From positions 982,139-1,046,138 of the forward strand of contig VFFE01009164.1 of NCBI GenBank assembly GCA_008921705.1: a stretch of DNA of 64,000 nt, read 5' to 3'. Origin of the DNA: Burhinus oedicnemus (taxonomy: Eukaryota > Chordata > Aves > Charadriiformes > Burhinidae). This document shows, one piece after another, positions 22,201 through 34,222 of the stretch. The stretch's first letter is position 1; each line of letters begins with the position of its first letter. The notes under the pieces were generated by a model that searched no databases, was not told the origin of the DNA, and saw only the letters and a list, made by a program, of their open reading frames with translations. Both the position numbers and the translations under genes were made by a program.

Positions 22201-25200
22201 ATGTCATTTTGTGTTTTCCCTTCTTCATTGTCCATATGGTATGTTACTTCTTTTCTGTATGTATTAAGCATGAAAAATTACAGCAGAATTTCTCACAGCT
22301 GTTTTATATATGCATCAGCTGCACTCCCTTACTGGTGAGGACTGAAGGATTCAAAAGTTATTAATAAAAAGAAACAGTATTAACAATAAGGTTCATCAGA
22401 TTGGAGCTTTTCATATATTTTCCATGTTTTTTCTATGTATGCATTCTCTTACCCTTTGCTTCTCTGTTATTTGGTTTCCATCTTCTTCCCAGTCCCTTAT
22501 ACGGAGTGACTGAAGTCTTAGTTTACTTTTCTCATCCATGTTTTGCCTTCCTTTCTCAAAAGAAGTATTTTAATATAGCTTGATAGCATCTTGTATTTGT
22601 CTGTTACTAAGGGAATATATACAAAAAGGTACACAGAAAAAAAGAAAGCAGTCAGTGTGCACGTACGTGTCTACCTCTCAATGCTTTTTTTGCTCATTTT
22701 TCCATGAATGACAAAATACAGTACCAATAGCCGAGGCTATCCAACACTTCCCAGTCCGGTGTCTACTTTCAGTTTGTTGTATCTTTGTCAAACATCAGCC
22801 ATTTGAGATGAAAGCTTCCCAGCCTCACATCCTACCCAGCATATTTATTTTCTTTTAATTTGTTTATTGTTGTTTCTTTTTTGTTTTATTTCATTGTAGA
22901 GGTGGAACAATAGACGAGAGAAAGAAGTTGATTTACTGTTAATGCCAGATAATTAAGGTCTTTCCTAGAACTTGAACCGTGGAGAATATTTTGCCTTCTT
23001 TTGTCAGAATTAAAAATTCTTGTGCCTGCTTCACTGGAAATTTTACTGACAGCTAGAGGCTCATTTTGGCAACATTTTGAATAGAAGTTAATGGCTACAT
23101 CCAGCAAGCAAGCTAAGTGGATGTACTGATCTCCTTTTGGATAGTCTCATGGTTAGGGTCTTCCACTGTACAAGTATGGGAGATCCTCATGTAATCCTTT
23201 GTCTTTTTATACTGAATCTCCCACACAAATCCTGTGACCTATAAGGTAAGGAAACATTCTGTCTCACCAAGTACGTACTTAAAATATTTTGTACTGAGCA
23301 GAACAGCTTTGACAAGAAGCTTTCTTTTTCTGATATATCCCTATTTGTGCAGAATCCCTGCTGTGAAGGAGCAACCCCTGCTTCTGGATAATTATCCATT
23401 CCGTTTAATGTGGGGTAGTTATGAGTGTAGTCACACTTAGGATATATAAACTGGGAAATTTCTATAATTTCTGACAACTTTATTATGCACTAGCAGGTAA
23501 GGCTTGGGAAGAAAATATGCCCTTTTTTCCTGTTTTTTTGTAAATGTCCCCTGTAAATGGCTGCTTTTTTTTCTTTTTTTTAATAAAACCTATTTGTCAA
23601 GTTCAGCCCAGCTTCACAAGTGCCATCAGATGAAGTAAAACTGCCTTTTTGTTAAGTCAATTATTCCCTCCAAAAGTGCATCCAACTGTAAGTCTAATAT
23701 TTCTAATCCGTGCAATGAATACTTGAATTTTTGCTGAAAGTAAGTCTGGGTTTTCTGTTTTCATGTTTTGTAAAGAATAGGTGAGTTTGATTCTAAGTTG
23801 TCATAATATAAACTTCTGAAAAATTGTTTTCACAAAAACTTGTCACAATTTGGTAGCTCAGTTTGAAACCTGTCAATACCATGTAGCTCAGCAATCATTC
23901 ACCCCAGGCTCAGTAACCTGAAGTGGTTAAATGACTCTGAATAATATGTTGGAGATAAAAATTTCAGGAAAAAAGTCAGCTAACATTCTTTAAATCTTAT
24001 TGATTTCTCTTTTGAAAAATCTGATGTTTCTGTGTCTCCGTATTCATATATAAAAAATGAATAATAATCCTTCCTTAAACCCATATGACATTTGAAAAAG
24101 AAAATAATTCAAGAATCCAAGAGCTCCATATGCAGCAGGGAAGTAACTTCATAAAAACCTAAAATAGATACGTTGCTCTGGAGCAATCAAATAGAGACTC
24201 AGTTCCAACATGTTACAATTTTCTGATGTTAATTAAGTCAAATAACATATATCTATTTATTTCTTCTGGACTAGCTTATCTTTCCTGTTGAGAGGATGCC
24301 TTGCTTAAACCAGATAATTCACTTAAAATTTTGATCCACTCAGATTGCTAAGAGAAGTTTTTCTGTCATCAGTGTGCTTTGCATCAGATGGCCAGCTACG
24401 TCAAATAATGACAAATTACAGACTTGTTTTATCAAGTGCTGCTGTTCTTTTAAAGGTCCACTCAGCACTGCAAATAAAGATTCTACTCCTTCTGGCAGAA
24501 AAATGCTGCATTTTCAGTTGAATTCGATTTGCAATTCAAATCAGGTCTTCAAAACAGGATTATCAAACATCAGGTCTATGCAGGATTCCTAAAACATCTT
24601 AATGCAAGTTGGCTGTCACTTATCACGCATTATTAAACAGTTTTCAAAAATCACAGTGTTGTCACTGTAATTAGAAGCCTCTTCATATTGTACTACATAA
24701 GTGGCTTGTTAATCTGAAAAGAAAGTTATTAATAGAAGGGTCTTAATTGCTATAATTACATTAAAAGAAGTCTTGTTGTGAAGTCTGAGAATGCTCTAGT
24801 TGCTTTACAGACTTCCACATCTTTGGATGATCATTATAAAATGCCAGTGATTTTGAATTAGCTTTCAGAGATAATTATGATTTAAATTGTAAACCCCATT
24901 CTAGTATAGTACAGCATGAATATACTTTCTGCTTTGAAATTCTAATAGAACTAAGGATGAAATTCTACCATGGATGCCATCACAATTTTGGTATCAATTT
25001 TTTTTGTGGGAAAGATAATTCATGATTTTCTTTTTTCTTTTGACAGGAAGGTGAATCTGGTGAGAAACAGATCATCGAACTACAGTGAGATCTTAGAATA
25101 CCACAGATTGTAATCTTGGCCTACTTCAGGGGTCAGTGAAGGGGAGGTGACACTGTTCTCAAAAATATTAATTTTTGTAAGTATTTTTAAGGTTCCCACT

Positions 25201-25371
25201 TATAAAGAAAAGTAAGAATTGTATTTCGAAAGCCAGATGGGATTTCCAGAGTAGCTGCTGCATGGGTGGAAGTAGGATGCTTGCCATTTTGTTACATCCA
25301 CTCTCATTCACAGGGTTTCCTATGAGTTGTCACTACATACAAATGATAGAGAGGGAAAAGAATATTTCGCA
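19209..25371. other. Intergenic, no gene recognised
   Basis: AT-rich sequence with no CR1, LTR or known exon that I can identify. The longest open frames are 19491-19898 (+, 135 codons) and 20231-20533 (-, 100 codons). Neither shows a domain I know, and both lengths are compatible with chance. Confidence 0.55.
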
Positions 25372-25515
25372 GAAACATTCAGATTGGAAGGTTGCTCATC
25401 TACTCCAACCTCCTGGTCAGAGCTGGATCAACACTCAAACTGTATTGCTCAGGGCTTTGTTCTCTTGGGTCTTGAAAACCTCCAAAGATAAAGTTTATGT
25501 AATCTCTGGGAACCT
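25372..25515 (-). mobile_element. CR1 3'-end fragment, old
   Basis: Plus-strand reading matches an inverted CR1 end: ATTGGAAGGTTGCTCATCTA and CCAACCTCCTGGTCAG, then GCTCAGGGCTTTGTTCTCTT and GTCTTGAAAACCTCCAAAG. The last recognisable part is near CTCTGGGAACCTGCTACAGTG. It ends abruptly against the retroviral gag-like segment. Confidence 0.75.
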
Positions 25516-26230
25516 GCTACAGTGCTGTCGTGGTTTGGGCTGAGGACTCCTGCTCTTTTTTCTATCCCTGTGTCAATGGCCTTATCCCTAGCAAGAGATC
25601 CCAGCTGCCAGGCTTCCTTACCCTCTAATTCCTGACCACAGGCTCCAGTATCCCAGGATCGGAGTAAGCAGCTGAGAATTTGCTCACCTGATTGACAGCT
25701 GAAATCTTTTTGCATACCTCACAGCTCATTTAGAGATAGGGATTGGGTGGTTTCTGACTTGTTTGATTTTGGTCCCTTCACCCTCCTGTTCTTGTGACTG
25801 CTCGGCTGCAGAATAGGCTGCCTCTTCTGATTCTCTCTCCTGCTCCCTCTTATGAGAAGCTTCTTCATCCCTTAATAAACAAGTTGACTACTGCTTCGAT
25901 TGTTTCTTCTTAATTGCAGGGATGACTCGTGTAGTTGAAGGCTGGGTCTCTGGTTTAACCACAGTGTCTGTTGTTTCTTTTTCAGATCCAGAGACCCTCT
26001 CTTCTCCTTGAGGGTGCTGAATAATATTGAGCTGTGTTCAGTAGATGGAGGCCAGGCCCCAGCACACTGTGATTAGTTGTGCCTCTTTATAATAGCCAGA
26101 CCATCTTTTCTTTAAACATTTGATCACTTCATCAGGATCCTGCACTTGTTTGGGAGTGAAGTCCCAGACCATCGGAGGTGGAAACCTTTCTAGATACCTG
26201 CCCATATTCTCCCACATTCAAGATACTGAA
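25516..26230 (-). mobile_element. Endogenous retrovirus remnant, ERVL-type gag-like
   Basis: Read on the minus strand from about 26190 down to 25516, the sequence resembles the gag region of avian ERVL-type endogenous retroviruses. It starts with a tryptophan/aspartate segment, then a charged glutamate/lysine-rich linker around 25800-26000, then a conserved leucine- and tryptophan-containing block near 25560-25700. Several stops and at least one frameshift interrupt it; one open stretch is within 25449-25715. The downstream part of gag is cut off at the junction with the CR1 fragment near 25515. No pol or env was seen. Gag would be the structural polyprotein; this copy is dead. Confidence 0.7.
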
Positions 26231-26640
26231 GAGCTCTTGTAAGGAGGGAGAAAACATCACAGAAGTGTGCAGTCAGCCACCTCACCCCACAACCCCCTTT
26301 ACAGCCTCAACAGAGTACAGTTCCCACAGATGAGACTACACAGCACACTTCCCACAGATGAGACGACCATTAACTCCAGCCCAGAGACTCCCTGCAATCT
26401 GTTACATGGCCACAGTATGGCCACCTGCCCTCCAGACTGCCATCAGGGTCGAGGTCTTTTATATCCCAGAGTGCTTTTTCCAGCTAATGACAGAGACTGC
26501 GCCACACAGCACATCGCCACCATTGCTGGAGAGTCCCATACCACCTGGAGCAGTTACTTTTAAGCCTTCTCTAAACAAGCTGCCCTACCAACAACCAAAC
26601 TCTGTTTGCTGCATTCCTATTTAGCAGCATGTCCCCACCA
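26231..26640 (-). other. Possible further ERV flank with a 16-bp direct repeat
   Basis: Moderately GC-rich sequence upstream (in minus-strand sense) of the gag-like remnant. A TTCCCACAGATGAGAC unit is duplicated at 26321-26336 and 26349-26364. A TATAAAAG-like box reads on the minus strand near 26460. It could be retroviral leader or LTR sequence, but I cannot align it to a known LTR end. Confidence 0.3.
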
Positions 26641-27351
26641 TGGATGAACAGCAGATTGCTCCTTAATCAGTGGAAGTTAATAACTAAAGAGGCAGGCGAT
26701 TTTTAATCATGAACCAGCCTAAAAAAGCCTCAGTCACCCAGATGCTGTTATCTGTGGATGTTCCTAGAAGCTACAAGAAGCAGCAATCTGAAGAAAAATA
26801 ATAAACAGAACAAACCTCAGACGAGAATAAGTAAATAAAAGAACAAACCCCAGCTACTGGGGAGAAAAGAGGTACCAACAGGAGGTGTCTGTGGTGTAAC
26901 AGCAGTGCTGCTGATAACAGCACCTGCTTTTAGCACAGATCATTTGCTCAGTAGAAACCTGTCCAATCATCATTATTGCTCAGGTATAAGCGCAGATCGT
27001 AGGGAAGTCTACAACTTCTTGTATTCCCTCTGAAGGCAGATACAGTTGTCTCTTATTATTAAGCAAGAACTTTCCGTCATTCAATTTTAGATGTGTAGGA
27101 GTTAAATGTATGAGTCACAGCTAGTCACTCCGAGCTCTCTTTGTAGTCTATGGAAAAAAATAAGTACTACTAGTGCGTGATTCATCTGGCTTACTTAGGC
27201 ATCAGTCTTAGGGTGGTGTGATTCGTCCTTTAGAGGCAGCAATTTCTTTTTATCTGTGATGTTTAGTTAATCACACTCTTTCTTGTCAGATCACCCCTAG
27301 CTGTGGTGAGTATTTGCAGCCTTGAGGCCAGAGTAGTTTAATTCATTTTCA

Positions 27352-27420
27352 CAAAATCTCAGAATCACAGAACAGCTCTCGAACTTATAGGACCCAAAGA
27401 TAATCTGGGTACTGAGTCAG
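27352..27420 (-). mobile_element. Possible very degraded CR1 tail
   Basis: CTCAGAATCACAGAACAG followed by a diverged AGGACCCAAAGATAATCTGG looks like an inverted CR1 3' end, which normally reads AGAATCACAGAATGG and then AAGGGACCTC...GATCATCT. The similarity is weak. Confidence 0.35.
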
Positions 27421-30176
27421 TAGTATTTTGATTTATCTAAATGTGGGCAAAATGCAAAGAAGTTTAGCCAGTGGGTTTCCTCTTACACGGATGGCTTTGG
27501 TTTCTTTACCTCTTATTCCTCCACTCCTTCTTAACTCCTTCCCCCATCAAATTTTAATCAATGCTTGAATCAGTTAATGATGACACTACTACTGTCTGTT
27601 GCCCTTTTATAAGACAAAAGGATTGAAGTTGCATTTGACTTTGATAAAGCAATGGAGTAAATTAAGATTTAATTACTATTATCTGAGGCAGAAAACCAAA
27701 CAAATAATGTCATAGGCATTAATTAGTCATTTACAATCAATTGTTGGTCTCCAAAGCTTCCCAGCTCAGCAGTCTAAGTGTTGTAAGGTAACAACTTCTG
27801 CTTCCCATCCGCCTTCCTCCTTTTGAAAGCCACAGACTTGTTTCCAGTGAAATGGTGCCCCTTTGCACTTCCCTTTCCTCATTAGTTTGAGCTGATCTAA
27901 CTTGGTGTTAGCAGGAGGCTGCCCCACATCTTCTGACTCCTAGTTTCAGGGTTTTACCACTTCTCTAGGAAACCTAGACAAGGGTAATATTCTGCCAGTT
28001 TACTTGTTTGAATTACTTCACTCAGCCAGTGTTGGCATCAAGGGATGGGAGGAAACAAGTGGCCAGAGGGAACTGTGACACATTTGACTTAGATAGGCCA
28101 AAGCTGTCAAAACAGCATCCTCAGATTGTAGTTGTACATCTAAATCACCACTGGCTCCCCCAAGGCAGTCCCCTTCCTTCTTAACTGTGCCCATGTGCAC
28201 ATTTCTGTGCCCACATTGGTGTGGGTGGATCACAGCAGCCTCATTTATTATCTGGCTCTGAAAACAATTTAGTCGGCACAACTCAGCAGGCATCCCAGAA
28301 AGCAAAAAGGAATGAGAGGGTGAGGCTGATAACTTCTTACAATGGCAAGAAATCCAGCTCTGGAGTGCTGTTCTCTGCTCTAAAAGCTTATCAACCATTT
28401 CAGTTGAAATTACATACAAATAAAAACTCTGAGATGTGTCTTGCTTAAAAAGCTCAATTTTCCTAAGGGTTCAGCTTATATAAATAAACTTGAGATTGTT
28501 ACAGCTCACATGGAGAAAAAGGTAGAGGTGTGAGGGAGCCACTGATATAAGAAGTAGCAATATGAATGGCCCATGTTTTCCATTGCCCAAGAAGGCAATC
28601 CTAAGAGCTGTTTCTAGCTGTGAAGGAACCAAATAACTGTATGACATCAGAGAATTTCTTCCTGGCGTTGATTAATATATCTTTAAGTAAGTGCTGAATG
28701 AAGATGTCTTTCCCATGCCATGATTTTATTCCATGCATAAATATTTGTGTATTTGATATATAAAACATTTCAGAATTAGACCACTGTATTTTTTATGGTT
28801 TCATTAAACCATTCCCAAAATATGTATGTGTTAAAGCAGGAATGTATTCCAGCTGCCCGAAGAATTATTCTTTGTTACATAGAGAAGACATTTTATTACT
28901 TATTTTCCTTTGCCCCAAGAGTCAGTTAGTTTAGCTTTTGAACAAAGTCCAAAGAAGAAAATACAGTGCTAACTAAAGGTCACAGTTCTTCCATGTAAAA
29001 GCTCCGTTGATGAATCTTCTCAATTGAAACAGCTCAATTTTCTGACAAGTTTAGCTCACAGCTGATATCATATTAATTTAATGAGCAGATGTGGGACTTC
29101 TTTTATTCTTTTTCCTTCTTTTGATTTAAAGTAATGTATAGTCATTAATATTGGTGCATTAATTATGACAAAGTAATATATGATCTTATGGAATCAGGAA
29201 AGCATAAAAACAGACGGCTCACAGTAATGCATGAAAGTCAGACAAAAAAGGACGTCATTTTTGAAGGTCAGAGGAATATCCTGACACTGGGTATTTCTGT
29301 ATCAGCGTAGTGCGCACTGACTTCTTTTATCTCAGCTGACAAAATGCAGCGCTCAGTGATTGTTTGTGGAAGCAGAAGCAGGGAAACTGGTGTCTACTGA
29401 ACTGTACAGGAACTAAGTTAGGAGAGGCCTACGAATAGGAAACACCTGTGAGAAAGCCAGGAAACAGCAAATTCAATCCTCCTTGCTCCTTCACAGACAA
29501 GGAAAAGGTGACAATTGTTAAAGTTGTAGACATAAATCCTGCAGCCTATGAGGCAGTATGATCTAGCTCAGGTCTAGTTCCACAGGCTGCTGTCTTACTG
29601 TTAAGGAACTCCACAAGTCGCTCATTCATTAGTTTGATGATGAAGCGAAGGAAGGTTCTGACAACTCAGAAATGCAAGTCTTCATTCTTGCTATGTTCTA
29701 CAAGCTGAATAGCTTTTAACATAGCTTCATTTGCAAAACTCCAGGCTGATATTGCCAAGGTAGCATGGATAAAAGTAATCTTTATTTGAAAACTGAAGAA
29801 ACAAGATCTTGCTGTTAAATGTAGACTCCAGTAATGTGGTTAGGCTTGTGTATGTTATGACCAAAATTAAAATGGTGGCTGCACACACTTAACTGTGATT
29901 TTCTGTCCGTGTGTTTGGTTAGTGTGGCCTATGTGCAGTGGGTGCCATAGGCTAGCATTTGTACCGAATCAGCAAGTATGATGAAATTATGGGAGGCTTT
30001 GCAGAAGTACCAGGCTAACTATATGCGTACTGAGATTGGGAATGTATACACAGATTATCCGTGTCTGGGATTTCTGCCTGGTCACGAGTCTAGCTGTAAC
30101 TCTGTGCCTTGGCATCCTTGATAGATGTACAGTGCCACTCACTCTGCCTGGACACATTTTCAGTGCAAAAAGTTTA

Positions 30177-30202
30177 AATATATCCGGGGAATATATCCGG
30201 GG
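30177..30202. repeat. Perfect 13-bp tandem duplication
   Basis: The unit AATATATCCGGGG occurs twice in a row without mismatch. Probably a small replication-slippage duplication. Confidence 0.85.
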
Positions 30203-31192
30203 AAACCCAAACATATGGTAACTTGTTTCCAGCATCAAGCGGATTTGAAAAACAGGACAAGGCTGGTAGATGAGACTCTTACAGACTTGTCAGCGCCACA
30301 GATAGTATGTTGCAGCTGTAGAGTAGTAGAAACAATGAGAATATTTCATACACAATACAGCTTGTTCATTACTGACAATGAACCTCTCTAGTGCACAGAT
30401 GGCGAGATTTCTCAGCTGTAAACATGACTGTGAAAAGTAACGTGTTTTCCATGCTGCTTGCAAATATATGCTTTCCAGAGGTACGGAGTATTAAAACGGC
30501 ACGAGGCTCAGGAGCGTTAAAACTTAGAGAAGGGGGTTTTATCATGGTGAACTGCTGCGTAAGCCATGTTGTTAGTTCTGCTCACTCAATAGCCAGAGCA
30601 CTGCGATCAGCTGATTTGTCATGAAAAGAAGTTGCCAGTCAGTTCACACTGGGGCACATTCTGTCCTTTCATTGTGGGAGGGCTGGGTTTTTATCCTGAG
30701 GATCTAAATGGCATTTGGTTTTACTGTATGAAAGCATCTGATGTTCCCGGTGAAAAATAATACTTTCTAAATTAGATGAATATGTATGCTACTGGTGTAC
30801 TAATTTTTTTGGTGTTAATTGGACGATGAGCGGGCGGTATTGAAGCACATCAAAAACATCAACTTTGTGCAAAACGGAGTTACCGCTCTCAACTAAAAAG
30901 GAGTTTGCTGCCACCTTATGGGTTTGTGAAGTATTTTTCCCCTAAAAATAATACAACACTATATGAATAGTTCTTAAAATTATTTTCCTTAATGTATAGG
31001 TGATCTTGTGAGAGTCTACCCTGTCCCTAGTCTTAATTTTTTATTTTCATTTTCAATTGCATTTTAATTTTAAAAAATGCCATATTTTTGCCTTATTTAA
31101 CTGCCTCATTTGGTGCTTTAAAGGTCAATCTTCTCAGTAGATATTAACACCCCATCCTAAATACACATTTTTATATTTTATTCATTGTAGCT

Positions 31193-31208
31193 TATATATA
31201 TATATATA
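31193..31208. repeat. (TA)8 microsatellite
   Basis: An uninterrupted TA run of about 16 bp in AT-rich sequence. Confidence 0.85.
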
Positions 31209-32507
31209 TTTGACTATTATGTTGTCTATTAATTATTTTGTGGAAACTCTTTTACGATCTTAAATTACCACTTTAAAAACCCTATTAACAGTCTGGATGA
31301 CAGGAATTTAACTCTCTACGTACTGTAGTGCTTTACGTTGGTTGGCTTGCCTGTTGATTGCCTGCCTGAAGGAGTTTTCTTCCGTATCTACTGAAGATAT
31401 ACTGGTCTTGCCATGTACTCTGGAGTGCCATACATACGGAATGCCTTTCTCTCTGGCCAGAGGTCAAGACTGCGTAAAACTTTTTTCATCTTAAAAGCAA
31501 ATACCTGTTTTAAATAATAATATGTTTTCCATACCTTTTAACATATAAGTAACTGGTCCAGGTGAAATCGTAAGTCAGACAAGCTCAGACTTAAAATTGC
31601 AGACTTCTTAAGTACAAGGGAAGAAAGATGAACTACAAGCAGAATTTGAATTCTTGTATTTCTGTAAGCATGCTTCCCACCAAAGAAAAAAACCCAAGAC
31701 ATGGTATTGTTTGGGATAGCTATGAGGAAGTGTAGCTCTGAATGGGACAAAGATTTTCTGTTATACAGAAGTTCCTGACCTTAAAAAGTCCTGTGTTTTC
31801 TTAGAATAAACAAGAAAGTTTACAAATTTCTTAGAGAAAGAGGTTCCAGAAGAGTAAATAAGCCTCTAGTTAGTGCATTCACCTCATAAGGAAAGGAAAG
31901 GAATCCTGCTTCAGTAAATTTTCTCATCTGTTTATGCAAACTGAAACAGCTTCTGAAAATTAGACCAAATCAGTGTTATCCAAGAGCTTCTTGATTGTGT
32001 CTCTCACCTGGGATGCAAGAGAGCCAAAAAGGAGAGCAGAATTGCTTCTCCAGTGTTGCAATTCACACTTTTGGTCTGCCCAGAAATTCCATGGAAGTTG
32101 AAATTGGGAACTTACTAAATTTAAATATAAATTTCATTTCTACGAAAAAGGATTCTTTAGTGAGTCAGCATTTTGTGTTAGGCTATTTTCCTTGAAAAGT
32201 TCTCACTCAGATTTACTCATAAACAACTCAGTGTTGTTTTTGGGCTTTTTTGCAAATCTGAAAGAAAATGGGGCAGACTGGATTGCAAGGAGTTGAATTG
32301 CAGGCAACAATTTTTCACTTAAAAAAATTTCACTTTCACTTAAACCTTAATGCTGTGCTTTCTCTGACTTGAAATGGCTCAGTAGGGCACATTTCAGAAA
32401 CATGATGTAGGTGACAATTTTGATTAAAGATTCTAAAAGAAATAGAAACAATTAAGCAAATAAAACCATCTGTTTTTCCTATGCTAATAATTCTAGGACG
32501 TATGTGT

Positions 32508-32519
32508 TCCCTCTAGTGG
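32508..32519 (-). promoter_or_regulatory. CTCF-like core motif
   Basis: The minus strand reads CCACTAGAGGGA, 11 of 12 matches to the CTCF core CCASYAGRKGGC. Occupancy cannot be judged from sequence. Confidence 0.35.
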
Positions 32520-34210
32520 CTGACCGCGGGTTAGGGATGGCTACGGATGGTGCTTGGACCAATGCACACTGCAGCAGCGATTTCTTCTGAAATATCTTTC
32601 TGTACCTAACACTGTACTCCCTGCGTGGGCTCCCCGCTGAAGCCAGAACCCCAGGTCTGATCGATCCCCCTATTTGCAGTGAAGAGGGAGCTCAGCATTT
32701 TTACCGTCTTCTTCACCACCGCAGGTTGTGCTGGTTGAGGACAGTGGTGTCAGGGAGCAGTGGAGGTTGCTGTCTCTGGGGCAAAGCTTGCAAACTCTCA
32801 CTGAGTAAGGCCCATGTTAAATACACCAAGAGAGGTGAAAGGATCATGGACCTCATGCTAGTTATAGGAATATATTCTTCTATCTAATGCTCTTCCACGT
32901 CTTTACTTGGCTCCTTATTTAAAGGAAGGTGCAGTGGGGTGGGTGGTTTGTATGCAGCTATACTTCAGTTGTATGAATTGCAGTAATTGTGGGTTTTTTT
33001 CAGGGAATTTAAAAGTATGTATGTCATATGATAAGCCTCATGAATAAAATTACAAGCCAGAATAGGACATGTGTGTCACTGTATAGCTCTCACTCCAACA
33101 ATCTCTCTTTTTGACTTCAAAGGGATAATTATTGTTCCTGTTCTAGCATGACATGCAGTTATTTACTACAAAGAAAAAACTCATTTGTGACATAATTTGT
33201 CATTTGTCATTAAACATTTCCTTGTTAATTCATGACCAAAGATAGGACTGCCTGAGTACAAAATGACTAATTCTTCCCTTATAGCTTGGTTCCTTCTTCT
33301 CCTAGACTTGGATAGTTCCTGCGTTCAGATAGCAGGTAATCAATGAGAGTATAGCGGGAGGGGTACACAGCCATCCTTTTTAAGAAGAGGTACATATGGG
33401 GCATATATTAGTCAAAGGAACCTATACTAGACATCAAACTTAGAATTTCATAGAGGAAATTCGATTTTCATCTACTGAGAGAGAAAGTGGGACCACTAGT
33501 TTGCCTAAGGCAAGCATATAATCAGCATGGATTGGTAGGTACTACTGGCAATGCCCAGCTATTGCAGGTTGTATTCCTGCCTCTCTTTGTTCCCCAGGTA
33601 GGAAGTGACTGCGGTAGCCGTCATTAGGAAGTGCTGGGGGAGTGCCCCCCCTGCCCCCCTGCCAAGTTCCCCTCTGCCTGTCTCCCTCCTGAGGACACAG
33701 GCTGTGGTGGCACCCAGCCTGCAATGTCTGTATGGAGTTTCTGTGTTCTTAAAATTGTTTTGGGAGGGGCAGAAGCCATCGGTCGTCTCCTTGTCTTGGT
33801 AATTATATTATTTTTCTTTTATTTATTTCCATCTTCCTATTTGCTGTCATTATCATGCATTTGATTTAGCTTTTAAAAATAAATGAATCTCTCTCTCCAT
33901 AGATTGCTAATGAAATCAGTATCAAAAAATGTTACGTTACCTATGTTGGTTCTCTATATTGAGGACTGTCAGTTGAGGCTATGTGTCTAGAGTTTTCTTT
34001 CTTCTGAAGTTTAAGAAATACTGTTTTCTATCATAAGGACTCTTCCAGGGTGACGGGAACATGCAATCCCGCTGAGTGGTGGGTAGCAAGCTCAGACTCT
34101 GTCCTGCTGAACGTCCTGCTCCACTGTAAAGGTCTGCAGTAGCTTTTCTTAATCCTGAGTGCTTTACAGTAGTTACCTACAAATATAGATCCAAAAGAAA
34201 GAATTTTACC

Positions 34211-34222
34211 ACCATCTAGTGA
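34211..34222 (-). promoter_or_regulatory. Weak CTCF-like core motif
   Basis: The minus strand reads TCACTAGATGGT, 10 of 12 matches to the CTCF core, in the same orientation as the motif at 32508. Confidence 0.2.

Noticed and set aside
28018..28419. 133-codon minus-strand open frame
   Set aside because: No domain or splice context recognised; the length is within chance for this amount of sequence.
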